Below are positions 31,504 through 39,896 of a DNA stretch of 43,178 nt, in pieces. Below the pieces are notes generated by a model that was not told where the DNA came from, searched no databases, and saw nothing but the letters and a program-made list of their open reading frames with translations. Both the position numbers and the translations under genes were made by a program. Source of the stretch: Liolophura sinensis (Eukaryota > Mollusca > Polyplacophora > Chitonida > Chitonidae); contig NW_027018315.1 of assembly GCF_032854445.1 (NCBI RefSeq), positions 1 through 43,178 of the forward strand. The letters run 5' to 3'. Numbering within the stretch: position 1 is the first letter of the stretch; each line of letters begins with the position of its first letter.

Positions 31504-31560
31504 GGTTCTGGCACACCCTCCCCCTGGGGCCCTCCCCAGAACAAAATAGAGGCCCAGCCC
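31504..31560. repeat. GC-rich hairpin repeat, copy 2
   Basis: GGTTCTGG and CCCAGAAC flank a C-rich core with CCCCTGGGG and can fold back (7-bp GTTCTGG/CCAGAAC stem). AAAATAGAGGCCC follows as in copy 1. It directly follows the SINE-C insertion site. Confidence 0.65.
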
Positions 31561-31725
31561 CAGCCGAGGGTCTGATGGCTATTGAAATTTCTTATTAGGT
31601 ATACAGCGAATACAATGAATAATCATGGGATCTCCCACGATGGAAACGACCAGCCAGCCTATTTGGGCGAAGTTAGTCGGCACGGTGCAAGACTTGCGAG
31701 GCTACAAAGAAGTCACCCGCAGCAT

Positions 31726-31962
31726 GGGTGGTGGTTAATTGGTAACAGGTTGAGCTATAAACCAGGCCTTTTGCTTTTTTGGACCATGGGTTCGAACCCC
31801 CACACCGGGCAGAATTGTTTTTTACCCCCGCCAGGCTACCAGGCTAGCCAAACATCCTTCCAGTTGGACGGGCAATCCAGCCAAAGGGGGTATTTTTGAC
31901 GGGTACAATTTTGAATCAACAGCCCACAGGCCAGTACACTGTTTCAAAGTGTATTAATATTA
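31726..31962 (+). repeat. tRNA-like repeat, copy 2 (longer form)
   Basis: TGGTTAATTGG (A-box-like) and GGGTTCGAACCCC at 31,788-31,800 (B box) with the same body as 31,015-31,185. The two copies flank the SINE-C insertion in direct orientation. An anticodon arm consistent with a true tRNA is not evident. Confidence 0.6.
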
Positions 31963-32300
31963 TATGTATGTATACTAGATTGTGAATATTTTTCTAACAT
32001 GTATGTTTACAAAGTGTATTCATATATGTATTCAGATGACAGAAATGATGTTTGACATGCACTACTGTGCCCAGAGTTAATTTCTCGACGTAGATAGTAC
32101 ATGTATTTGAATTGTTTCTTGTTTTTTGTATTTTACAAAGTTTATTTCTACCTACTGTGACTTAGGTGCTCAAAACGTATGGTGCCACTACTCTTTTAGT
32201 GAGTGACAGTCACAGATTTAGTGGTGATAATTTTACTTGTTCTCAGAGCGATGTATACTGTATTCTGATTTGGTTCCGCTGCATTTGAAGGAGTGTAACA
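31963..32300. other. AT-rich spacer before the Polinton-like element
   Basis: No gene or repeat recognised. The change to GC-richer, gene-dense sequence happens at about 32,300. Confidence 0.6.
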
Positions 32301-32331
32301 AGTTCCCCCCCGGGCACCTCCCCAGAACATC
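32301..32331. repeat. GC-rich repeat, copy 3, at the element boundary
   Basis: AGTTCCCCCCCGGGCACCTC and CCCAGAACA echo the two copies at 30.28 and 31.50 kb, with GTTC/GAAC at the ends. It lies directly beside the stop codon of the first Polinton gene. Confidence 0.4.
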
Positions 32332-32909
32332 ATTCGGAAAGAGCGTTTTTCAGCTCTTGGCGAGCTAGTTTTCGGCCGCGATCTATATGCTGTTTTTTCG
32401 TGCTTTCATCGATCTCTACGGCGTTGAATGCCTTACGAGATTTAGCAAGTATCTCCTGCTTCAGATCAGAGTAGTTCTTGAGCTCCTGAACGACTTGCTT
32501 GAACTCTACGTCCGAAATAACACCATCAGATAATGCCGTAGATACCTGCGCACGGATGCTGTTAAGTTTAGCCTCAGCCAACAGCCGTATATCGTTATGT
32601 TTCTTGGCCTTTGCGTGAAGTCGGCGGATCACGAATTTTCTGGCGATATTTAAGACACCGCAAGCTAGAGCCGCAGCTTCCATGGCCAAGACAGCAGGGG
32701 CTGCAATTATTGTTGTGAGTAGTCCCACGCCAGCAACCCCTAGTCCCAAACCGGCCGTAAGCATGGGCCTCGGGGGCTAAGACACCGCGCCGGTACTTTT
32801 TGTACATGGCCCGGCGGAGATCTCGCTCAGATTCAACCTGCCTCTGTATTTCGCTGATATACTGCAGGCATTGGGGGTGCGCCACGCCCTCCGGGGGGTT
32901 TTCAACCAT
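32330..32909 (-). pseudogene. Element membrane protein with helical tail, frameshifted
   Basis: The N-terminal part (ENPPEGVAHPQCLQYISEIQ, then ESERDLRRAMYKKYRRG) is read in one frame from about 32,909. The rest, GLGLGVAGVGLLTTIIAAPA and then a long charged helix to the stop at 32,330, is in another; the break is near 32,765-32,790. The C-terminal frame alone is 144 codons without a stop. The glycine/alanine-rich segment could span a membrane or pack as a helical hairpin; the tail is lysine-rich and coiled-coil-like. I recognise it as a companion gene of such elements in invertebrates but know no function. It is the first gene inside the left end. Confidence 0.6.
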
Positions 32910-32991
32910 CGGCGCGGTCAGGGTCAAGGGATGGTCATCCGTCGGCTCTTCATCCGTGATCGCTGGGTAAAGTCATCCCATATTGCCCGTC

Positions 32992-33309
32992 CTACGAATC
33001 AACAACGACGGTAAGCTCTAAATCGTCATCGAGAATACTAACACGAAAGCTTGTAAGTTTTATACCGGACTCTAAATAGATGTAATCGAATTTGGCATCG
33101 CTCCCTACAAAGACCCGTATATCCTCGAGAGAGCTCCGGATGACTGGGTCGCCCTGGGCCGGTAATTTGATCATAAGTCTGAGCTCCTTTCCATTGTGCT
33201 CTGCAGTCCACTTTAGTCTCACACCGGTAATCAAGGAGGCACGGCGCTGAGAGGCCGCGCCAAGTATGATGTTGAAGATAAGTATACATCCAGGGTTTAT
33301 TTCTATCAT
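32992..33309 (-). CDS. Small unknown element protein (105 aa)
   Basis: An open frame starting at an ATG (MIEINPGCILIFNIILGAAS) and ending VSILDDDLELTVVVDS. The N-terminal 20 residues are hydrophobic (ILIFNIILGA), the rest is beta-rich with alternating hydrophobic residues (LRLMIKLPA; DYIYLESGIKLTSFRV). It could be a small structural or membrane-associated protein. No family recognised. The start was taken at the ATG, since the frame upstream begins only with a TTG. It lies in the minus-strand block downstream of the penton candidate. Confidence 0.5.
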   Translation of the reverse strand: MIEINPGCILIFNIILGAASQRRASLITGVRLKWTAEHNGKELRLMIKLPAQGDPVIRSSLEDIRVFVGSDAKFDYIYLESGIKLTSFRVSILDDDLELTVVVDS

Positions 33310-33439
33310 GGACAAAGATATACTTGTTTGCCCTATAAGAAGTGCGGAATCTACACCTTGGCCGCAGATAGTGCTAAGCCACCTCTTACACCCTTAGCTA
33401 GATAACACTTGCTGACTGGTACCCACGACACGAAAGAGG

Positions 33440-33775
33440 TTCAGGAGTTGAAAACTTTTTTCACCTTGGTTATATCGGCCTGGACCGTCATCGGGGTCAC
33501 CTTCACATCTAAAAACCAATCGGGGTCGCGAGCTCTGGTAAGAACAAAGCGGTCTTTAAAGCGAATTTATGAGAGTTCTTGTTCTTCAATCACCTCAGAA
33601 GGCGACCTGTGCTCTTGCTCTACAGAGCATGGGACATCTTGAAGGGAAGCAAACGTGGCACGTTCTGCTTGCCCCCCCCCCCTTCCTGGCCTTGAAGTTC
33701 GAACTCCGACACATCTGCCAAGTCGCTTAAAGACAGGCACGCAGACCTGGGACCGGCTGCATCCACCATACTCAT
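33440..33775 (-). pseudogene. Small element gene, broken at a poly-G run
   Basis: The ATG at 33,775 overlaps the stop of the penton candidate (ATGA), as is usual for translationally linked genes. The frame reads MSMVDAAGPRSACLSLSDLA and continues to a run of 11 G (complement of 33,671-33,681), after which the coding frame changes; the likely continuation (ATFASLQDVPCSVEQEH, later FVLTRARDPDWFLDVKVTPM) has a TAA in between and ends at a TGA near 33,443. The G run is a natural site of length change, so it may be the result of slippage. No function known. Confidence 0.45.
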
Positions 33776-34431
33776 TGTATTTCTAGGGTAGCACTGAGGT
33801 ACTCTACATTAACATACTTGCCGTTTTTGTCTAAAAGTGCCACGGTCAAGTGCGTTATATAGTCGGTGCGCAAGGCTTTGTACTGTGGGTTGGGAAATGA
33901 AACCGTCTTCCCGCAGTTTATCCCTTCACCAGTCAGGGCGATGGCCTGAAGTAGTGTTGAACCGCCACCGAAATCTGAGGTTATTCTCACGTTTTCTGAG
34001 GTGCTCAGTTCATCCAAGTGCACGAAGACTTCTTTGTGTGTGACCAAGTTAGGTAGATTTTCACCCTCCATAGTCCCCCCTATTGGTGCAATCCCGTCGG
34101 AGAACCCTAAGATGGGGGCAAGCTCTTGGAGTATTATGAAGACATTTCTAGGGAGGGTAAGGACTAAGCGGCCCGTGGCTTCATTCAATCCCAGAGAAAT
34201 CCCATGCGGGCGGAATATGCCCTTGTCCAGCGTACAGACATTGTAGTAGCCCGTCGGCACTTCAACACGTTTGCCCTCAAGCAAGAAGCACACTCCGTTG
34301 GGGATATTCACCCAGGCTGGATAGAATGTTATCTCGCGAAGGGCGGTTTTAAGGCGGCCGTCGAGGTTGTTAAGGGCATGAGGCAGCGTGTGCTGTGCCC
34401 CATTTAGAATGTCAGTCAATGTGATGAACAT
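33772..34431 (-). CDS. Candidate minor capsid (penton) protein, intact 219 aa
   Basis: A complete frame from ATG (MFITLTDILNGAQHTLPHAL) to TGA. The upstream in-frame GTG adds three residues but is not a eukaryotic start. Composition and pattern are beta-rich with a single-jelly-roll look: VEVPTGYYNVCTLDKGIF, ATGRLVLTLPRNVFIILQEL, LAPILGFSDG, then strands near THLTVALLDKNGKYVNVEYL. A P.GYY...L motif, TGR...LP and the ILGF box recur in the penton-like proteins of invertebrate Polintons, which cap the fivefold vertices. It starts 10 bp from the divergent plus-strand gene. The other possibility is a different jelly-roll protein of the element; a structure model would tell. Confidence 0.6.
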   Translation of the reverse strand: MFITLTDILNGAQHTLPHALNNLDGRLKTALREITFYPAWVNIPNGVCFLLEGKRVEVPTGYYNVCTLDKGIFRPHGISLGLNEATGRLVLTLPRNVFIILQELAPILGFSDGIAPIGGTMEGENLPNLVTHKEVFVHLDELSTSENVRITSDFGGGSTLLQAIALTGEGINCGKTVSFPNPQYKALRTDYITHLTVALLDKNGKYVNVEYLSATLEIQ

Positions 34432-34441
34432 TTTAGCCACG
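34432..34441. promoter_or_regulatory. Ten-base gap between divergent start codons
   Basis: The penton candidate starts at 34,431 (minus) and the conserved gene at 34,442 (plus). No TATA box fits in between, so each gene's promoter must lie within the other's coding region or transcription starts within a few bases of the ATG. Confidence 0.55.
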
Positions 34442-35669
34442 ATGAACAGCGAAGCTTACAGGTTCAGTAGAGAGGCCACATACAAGGCCGGGGCATTTCA
34501 TAGTATCCAAACCCACGCAGAGCAGCTCACGCGATTTGACATCTACATCGATGAAAAGAAGGCCTTTCCAGTCCAGTTCACAGATGTGTTGGCTAAGTAC
34601 CGGCTGCCAAAGATAACCAGCAATGACATTGTTTGGGCCTGGAACACCAATCCTATGCAATTCTGGCAGAACCAAGTGAACTTCGCGGTCTGGTGCGCAA
34701 CCACGGGCTGTGGCGTCTCTGCAAAAGACCATCTTCTCGCCCCGACCAACGAATAAGGGCCCTGTACACGTTCCATGTGTAGTACCAAGTTAGGCGGGTC
34801 TTGGAAGAGATCTAGGCCCCCCTGCCGCAAGACAGAGCGTGGGCGACATTCGAAAACCCCTACGACGAGAGGGCCTATGAGAGGATTTGTATGGAGTTCC
34901 ACGTAGATACGCACACAGACTGGGGTGAATCATGGCCTCGGAGTGGCATATTACTATGTCACGAGAACGGGCTACAGCCCCATTGGCGATGGGACCTTCG
35001 ATCCGAGCAGGATGTCGTTCCCTAGAAAGCCTACAGAGCTCCACGTCGACTACATCGAGCATGACGCCGAGGAGGCTTGAGCGTCGTTAATTGTCGACAC
35101 ATCCCAAGGATTCACGCAGCCGGGCGTAGAACGCCTAAACGATTCCATCCGGACATACGTGTGGGCTATTGTAGGCGCCCAAGCGCAAACAAGGGCGCGT
35201 ATTCTAGGGACAGTTTGCCGCGAACGTTGAAGACGCTATTTCCTCTCCGATCATCCTTCCTTCTGCTATCAAACGCTACCAGGACGTGCTACAGTATGCC
35301 GGGAGCGCTGTGGACTTTGTGTATGGCATTGGCCTATATATGGCCCCCAGCAACATGCTTCTGCAGATCGGCCATGTGACGAACTACAACAACAAAATCG
35401 TCGTGGCCACAGAGGACCAGAAGCTAGGCGCCAATGAGGGTGTGAACGCTAAAGTGCCGCCCACTTTGCACAAGCGCGCACATGACCACAGGATCGTTGA
35501 GCCACAAGAAAGCGTCCCACCACCCACCGCTCACGTTCAGCATGTTGCTGCCGCCGGAGGCAAACAAGAACCCCTATTTCCAAAGCAAAAGAATCACGAT
35601 GCGGAGAGGACAGCCATCGTCGTCGCTGGGGTTTGTATCGGCTTACTGCTGCTGTGGACTATGCGTTAA
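34442..35669 (+). pseudogene. Conserved element protein with C-terminal membrane anchor, broken
   Basis: It starts MNSEAYRFSREATYKAGAFH and reads through DIVWAWNTNPMQFWQNQVNF to a TAA at 34,754-34,756. The next conserved blocks are in other frames (YYYVTRTGYSPIGDG, ELHVDYIEHDAEEA), then a TGA at 35,078-35,080 in the place of a probable Trp, the block LNDSIRTYVWAIVGAQAQT, another stop near 35,230, and finally YAGSAVDFVYGIGLYMAPSN and a C-terminal hydrophobic helix (TAIVVAGVCIGLLLLW) ending at 35,669. I take it as one gene of about 400 codons. Aromatic-rich blocks suggest a structural or capsid-associated protein; function unknown. It overlaps the next, convergent gene by 27 bp. Confidence 0.55.
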
Positions 35670-36947
35670 ATACTTGCGAACAGCCACGAGCATTAGGTCA
35701 CCTACTTCGACGACTAGAGCCCAGACATTATCGGCCAGCCACCCAGCCGCTTTCCCGAGAAGGTTCAGTAGCCAGGACACGATACTGCCAATAATACCCG
35801 GAATCGCAGCAGAAGCCTTCCCAGCCAGCTTGCCAAGGGCGCGCGCCAGGGACTGGAGATGCTTTTTCACCCATTCTTTAAGACCACGCCCGTCGGATGG
35901 AGGTGGTGTTGGCTGGATGCCCTCGCCGGACCCGCCAGTCAGCGCCAACTTTATCCCCAGTGTCGAGATCGCCATCCCAATTGCCGTAAGAATGGAGACC
36001 ACGGTTATTTCCTGCTCCCGGAAGAGGGTGCGGACGCGCTCGGCCAGACTGGTATCCTTGTGTAGGATGCAATCGACCGTCTGCTTGATGCAGCGTATTT
36101 GCGTGCGCAGGGCTTCGGCCGTAAAAGAGGCTTCTTCGAGCCGGGCCACCCTCTCGTCCTGGAGATTCCTTATCCGGTCTTCGATCCGGCTCCGGGAGAA
36201 TTCATCAGGGGCCTCCCCCAACTTCTGTTTTTCTTTTGCGATATCCTTATCGAGACTTGACAGCTTGGCGAGGTTATTCGCGTGTTCGTCTTCCGAGGTC
36301 TGCAGTGCCTTGTCAAGCCCCAGAAGTTCTCGCATGGGAACGGGAGGGTCGCTTATCGTTTCAAGAGCCCGCCCGACCTCACTATCCGTCATGCTTGTTC
36401 CCAATGTGTGGACAGCATCAGCGGCCTTTTTCGCTGGTTGGCCTAAATCATCCAGCTCCATGGTATCTGCCTCGCCGGCCGCTTCACCGAGTTCTGAACT
36501 CGCTGTCTCCAGGGCTGCGACGGCTGTTGGATGCAACGATGTCTGTTCTTTTCTTTTCCAGTCTATAAAGCCCAGCCCCCCTTCCCCCCTAGCAACATTA
36601 ATCCCTCCTTTATTGGCGACTGTTGAGAGGGCTAGCGGTTCACCTGTTCGTTTGTTGATGATGTCCAGTTTGGGGTGGGCCGCGAGTCGCAGACGCCCTT
36701 GGACAACCTTAAACTTCGTATAATCGCGAGAGAGGGGGGTAAGGCTGGGATCCACCTTCGCTAAGGCATCGTAATAATCATTCACGGCAGCCTGCGTCAG
36801 CTCTTGTTGAAGGTTTCTGGCGGCCGCACACCGGCTTTGTTGCTCGGGAACATCATCACCTGCAAGGAGAGGGGTCTGCTCGTCGTCGATGTTGTTGTCC
36901 TCTTGGGCGTCGTCGAACGCCGGATTATCAAAGTCAAAGTCTGCCAT
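35643..36947 (-). CDS. Large coiled-coil protein with hydrophobic C-terminus, intact (434 aa)
   Basis: This is the longest open gene in the element. I chose the ATG at 36,947 (MADFDFDNPAFDDAQEDNN) because it opens a typical acidic N-terminus 44 bp from the divergent capsid gene; a further 20 codons upstream run into that gap. Order: acidic tail (1-30), folded region with LRLAAHPKLDIINKRTGEPL (100-130), a long charged coiled coil (about 215-300, KALQTSEDEHANNLAKLSSL and RIEDRIRNLQDERVARLEEA), then an Ala/Gly/Leu-rich hydrophobic C-terminal part (about 325-430, ITVVSILTAIGMAISTLGIK; GIIGSIVSWLLNLLGKAAGW). It may be a membrane-bound or internal virion protein. The plus strand also has an open frame here but without such features. 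Function unknown. Confidence 0.7.
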   Translation of the reverse strand: MADFDFDNPAFDDAQEDNNIDDEQTPLLAGDDVPEQQSRCAAARNLQQELTQAAVNDYYDALAKVDPSLTPLSRDYTKFKVVQGRLRLAAHPKLDIINKRTGEPLALSTVANKGGINVARGEGGLGFIDWKRKEQTSLHPTAVAALETASSELGEAAGEADTMELDDLGQPAKKAADAVHTLGTSMTDSEVGRALETISDPPVPMRELLGLDKALQTSEDEHANNLAKLSSLDKDIAKEKQKLGEAPDEFSRSRIEDRIRNLQDERVARLEEASFTAEALRTQIRCIKQTVDCILHKDTSLAERVRTLFREQEITVVSILTAIGMAISTLGIKLALTGGSGEGIQPTPPPSDGRGLKEWVKKHLQSLARALGKLAGKASAAIPGIIGSIVSWLLNLLGKAAGWLADNVWALVVEVGDLMLVAVRKYLTHSPQQQ

Positions 36948-36991
36948 AATTATCGTATTGAACATTGCAAGGTATAACTTCAATACACACA
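36948..36991. promoter_or_regulatory. 44-bp divergent promoter region
   Basis: The gap between the coiled-coil gene (minus, start 36,947) and the capsid gene (plus, start 36,992) is AT-rich relative to its surroundings and must hold both starts of transcription or one shared promoter. AATTATCGTATTG and GGTATAACTTCAATAC are the only AT-rich blocks; no textbook TATA box is certain. Confidence 0.5.
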
Positions 36992-38279
36992 ATGGATGCA
37001 TACGCACGCAGGCTAAACCCTTTCACAACACTCCGTAAGCCTCGGGGAGTACAAGGTGTACGCCAGTCCGTGGTCGTCACCAACAACCCGAGTACGATCG
37101 ACCAGAATCAACAACTCTTGGTCCGCTTCCCCAACCTCGGCGCAAATGACGTCATTGTGCCCGGTACCATGTGCTTGGCCTTCTCGATCACGATCAATTC
37201 ATCCGACCTGAACGCCACAGTGGTCGGAAATCTCGGACGCGCAGAAGTCAAGAAAACCTCGATCAGAATCAGCGGGAATGAGGTAATGTCCTTCGACGAC
37301 TCTGATGTGTTTCATTGCTACGGCGACTTATGGCTGACCAAAAACGAACGGCGGAATGCGGCCTACCAAGGCATCGGCAGTGAAAACATGCTTAAACTTC
37401 GAGTCAAAGCGGAGGACGCAAGTTACGACGATGCTGGAGAAAAGGCCATCGCTCGCGCCTTTGGCAGCCGGTTCCACATCCTGCTAGACTTTGAGCTTCT
37501 AGATAGCCACATGCCATTCTACCAGAGTGCCTTGGCCGACCGACTGGAGTACGAACTGACGTTCAACGATTACGGCCGGGTCATAAAGACAACAGACGAT
37601 GCCGACGCGACTTACACCATCGACAACATCAGCCTGGAGTTCGATATGGTCACCGAAGAGGAGCTCGCTAGACAGACCCGCACCCAGTTTGCCGGGGTCG
37701 TCTCCATTCTGTATGATCGCGTTCTCCGCCACCGAAAGTTTGTGAAGGACAAGTCTGATACTCTCTGGAACATAAACCTGAACACGCCCACGAGAGCAAT
37801 GAAGGGCATCCTCATGGTGTTCGAGACTAAAGGAACCCCGTGGAATAGGAGGTCGGAATCCTTCTACAACCCGAAGATCACCAAAAGTAGAAGTCACAAT
37901 ACAAGGGGTCCCCAATCAGCTGTACAGCCAGGGCATGCGGGCGTACGAGCAGTGGGGCGAGGTCCAGAGGTTCTTCGCCAGCTCACCCCTACGAAAGCGG
38001 GACCCTGAGGTGGCCAGGGTCGTTAAAGACTTAGGCCTGGCAGACGTCTCCCTGGAAGAGTTCTTGACGCATAAGCACGCCTTCTGGCTTGACCTTCGGC
38101 CAAGCGACGATGACGAGCTGCATGGCAGTGGGAGGCGCGTTCTAAACGCCAGCGAGGGGATTACGATACAGGTGACAAAAGAGAGAGAGGAGCCCGTCGT
38201 GTTGAACGTATATCTCTATGTGATCATGGACGCAAAGCTGCACTTTGAGAATGGTAGATTCGTTAGCGCACTTTATTGA
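36992..38279 (+). pseudogene. Candidate major capsid protein, one frameshift
   Basis: The frame opens MDAYARRLNPFTTLRKPRGV and runs to about 37,885; there an AAAA run (37,883-37,886) marks a frame change and the remaining C-terminal part (YEQWGEVQRFFASSPLRKRD to FENGRFVSALY) is read in the next frame up to 38,279. About 428 codons in total. Recognisable features: NDVIVPGT, NLGRAEVKKTSIRISGNEVM, DDSDVFHCYGDLW, FELLDSHMPFYQSALADRLE, YELTFNDY and SLEFDMV. The beta-rich pattern and the position before the ATPase fit the double-jelly-roll hexon of Polinton-type elements. It would form the icosahedral shell. A single slip in a homopolymer could be a true mutation or a sequencing error. Confidence 0.7.
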
Positions 38280-38864
38280 TGACGCCCACTGCGCGATTAT
38301 CTGTGGGCAGACGAACTGCGGCAAAACAGTCTTCGTGCTGGACCTGCTTGAGGGCCTTTTCGCGGTTTCTTTCATCACATTGTGATCTTGTGCCACACTC
38401 TTAACCATAACGAGGGGTACCGGCGGCGATGGATACTGTCTGACGCTGAGGTCTATTGTTTTGATCCCCGCAAGCGGCTCAACGACTGCCTGAGAGCTTT
38501 CTACAGATTGTTCGAGGGGGAGCCCACCTTATACATCATCGATGACTGTAGCGCGTTAGAGGCGATGAAGAAGAAACAAAAAATGCTGTCATTCATGGCT
38601 TTCTCGGGCCGTCATGCAAAACAAAGCGTCTAGGTCCTCACTCAGAAAGTCAACGCCGTCCTCAAAGACTTTCGCGAGCAGACAAGGTGGGTGGCTTTAT
38701 TCCACTGCAAAGATCGGCACTCGTTCAACGACTGCCTGGAGGAGAACCACATCATCGAGGCCGAGAGCGAAAAGGCAGAGGTTTAACAGAAGCTCAAGAA
38801 CAATCCGCATTCTAAGCTCCTGCTAATGACTGATACACCCGCCACATCTAAAATTATATATTAG
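38251..38864 (+). pseudogene. FtsK/HerA-type genome-packaging ATPase, broken
   Basis: The ATG at 38,251 overlaps the capsid gene end by 29 bp. It reads a Walker A box ICGQTNCGKTVFVLDLLE (GxxxxGKT) in the first frame, hits TGA at 38,383-38,385, then continues in another frame (AEVYCFDPRKRLNDCLRAFY, then Walker B TLYIIDDCSALEAM, and FMAFSGRHAKQS), with in-frame TAG at 38,631-38,633 (probably a Trp codon) and TAA at 38,784-38,786, ending at TAG 38,862-38,864. The family pumps DNA into the capsid using ATP. At about 200 residues it has the length usual for these elements. Three breaks make it inactive. Confidence 0.82.
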
Positions 38865-38889
38865 ACGTAGTCGCCCCTGCATATTAATA
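38850..38889 (+). promoter_or_regulatory. AT-rich leader with TATA-like sequence
   Basis: AAATTATATATTAG (about 38,851-38,864) and CATATTAATA lie 25-40 bp before the ATG at 38,890, in an otherwise GC-rich element. This may be the promoter of the acidic protein gene. Inferred from composition alone. Confidence 0.35.
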
Positions 38890-39462
38890 ATGGATACCGA
38901 CGAGCTTATAGACGAGATTCTTGGCGCAGAGGAGGAGGAGGAGGAGGAGAAGCCCAGTCAACAGTCTAGCAAACATGCACAGCAGCTCAGGGATAGTTTG
39001 GCGGAACTTGCGGTGGGTGGGCAGGTCAAGCGATATCTGGGAAAAGACGTAACAGCCGCTGAGATCGACGCCATGAGCGACGAAGACGTTGAAAGGCTTG
39101 ACTCCAGGTACGAGGCTAAGCTCGGTGCGCGGATGGTTGACAGTCTCGGAGGTATATTCTTGAGATCATATGTAAGGGCAGCCAGCTGGCTCCTACGAAT
39201 CCCACCCGAGAATCGACCAATGTTCATGGCACAGCTCGCCACCGACCCATTTTTTGAACAGGCGATTAGCAGTGCTAGCTGCCGGCTATACTACTCCTAT
39301 GGTAAGTACTTGGCACCGTTAACCATGGCGCTAATAACGGCTGAGCACTGCTTATTTAAACACCACTGCTCTGCTGGAAATGATAATCCAGAGGAACAGG
39401 ACTACAACGAATCCGGAAGGCCCGAAGGAAGCGGAGGTGGTGACAGCACATTCTACGAATGA
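38890..39462 (+). CDS. Acidic element protein, intact (190 aa)
   Basis: It starts MDTDELIDEILGAEEEEEEE, an acidic head, followed by a helical region (AQQLRDSLAELAVGGQ; TAAEIDAMSDEDVERLDSRY), a more hydrophobic part (LGGIFLRSYVRAASWLLRI, then YGKYLAPLTMALITAEHCLF) and a charged Gly/Glu tail. The hydrophobic part could lie in a membrane. The stretch EEEEEEE is from a GAG repeat at 38,930-38,950. No known domain recognised. It overlaps the next gene by 83 bp. Confidence 0.6.
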   Translation: MDTDELIDEILGAEEEEEEEKPSQQSSKHAQQLRDSLAELAVGGQVKRYLGKDVTAAEIDAMSDEDVERLDSRYEAKLGARMVDSLGGIFLRSYVRAASWLLRIPPENRPMFMAQLATDPFFEQAISSASCRLYYSYGKYLAPLTMALITAEHCLFKHHCSAGNDNPEEQDYNESGRPEGSGGGDSTFYE

Positions 39463-39769
39463 CGGCCCCGCAAAGAATCCCAAAAGAGTCGCTGCGGGTC
39501 GAGCGTGTGCTGCAGCGAGAAAGGCCAAGGCTGAAAAGTTCAAGGACGAGCTTTGCGAGGCAAAGGCTACTTTACTTGGCGCAGCTGATTCCACCAAGAA
39601 ACAGCCAAAGGAGCCGGGTTCTACGAACAAGGGAAGAGCCACAGATTTTGCGAAGGAACCGGATTCTACGAATGCACACCAAATCACCTGCTGGAGGGCG
39701 CCCCTAGCGTTATTAGGCGTTGGCGGCCATGCAGTGCTTGTGTTGCTACGCGCGTGGCGCAGCCGCTAA
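39380..39769 (+). CDS. Basic alanine/lysine-rich element protein (129 aa)
   Basis: The frame begins inside the preceding gene. After a short acidic part it has NPKRVAAGRACAAARKAKAE, a lysine/arginine/alanine stretch of the kind that binds nucleic acid, then KFKDELCEAKATLLGAADS, a repeated KEPGSTN/KEPDSTN element (near 39,607-39,672) and a C-terminal hydrophobic segment (APLALLGVGGHAVLVLL) that may anchor it in a membrane. Possibly a core DNA-condensing protein. Function inferred from composition only. Repeats of the type KEPxSTN could be from duplication. Confidence 0.5.
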   Translation: MIIQRNRTTTNPEGPKEAEVVTAHSTNDGPAKNPKRVAAGRACAAARKAKAEKFKDELCEAKATLLGAADSTKKQPKEPGSTNKGRATDFAKEPDSTNAHQITCWRAPLALLGVGGHAVLVLLRAWRSR

Positions 39770-39773
39770 ACAG

Positions 39774-39827
39774 CACGAGGTGCAGATATTACGCCGTATG
39801 CACGAGGTGCAAATATTACGCCGCATG
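39774..39827. repeat. 27-bp tandem repeat, two units
   Basis: CACGAGGTGCAGATATTACG continues for 27 bp (39,774-39,800) and is repeated at 39,801-39,827 with two changes. It lies in the 127-bp gap before the small membrane protein gene; it may be a promoter element or a duplication scar. Confidence 0.75.
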
Positions 39828-39896
39828 CAGACATCACACCGCAAGAAAAGAATCTCCATTTGAATGCACGTCGCGACCCTTTCTATATAGATCAGC

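Noticed and set aside
35482-36723. Open plus-strand frame of 413 codons
   Set aside because: It lies antisense to the intact coiled-coil gene, is serine/arginine/proline-rich like many shadow frames in GC-rich DNA, and overlaps the end of the preceding plus-strand gene.
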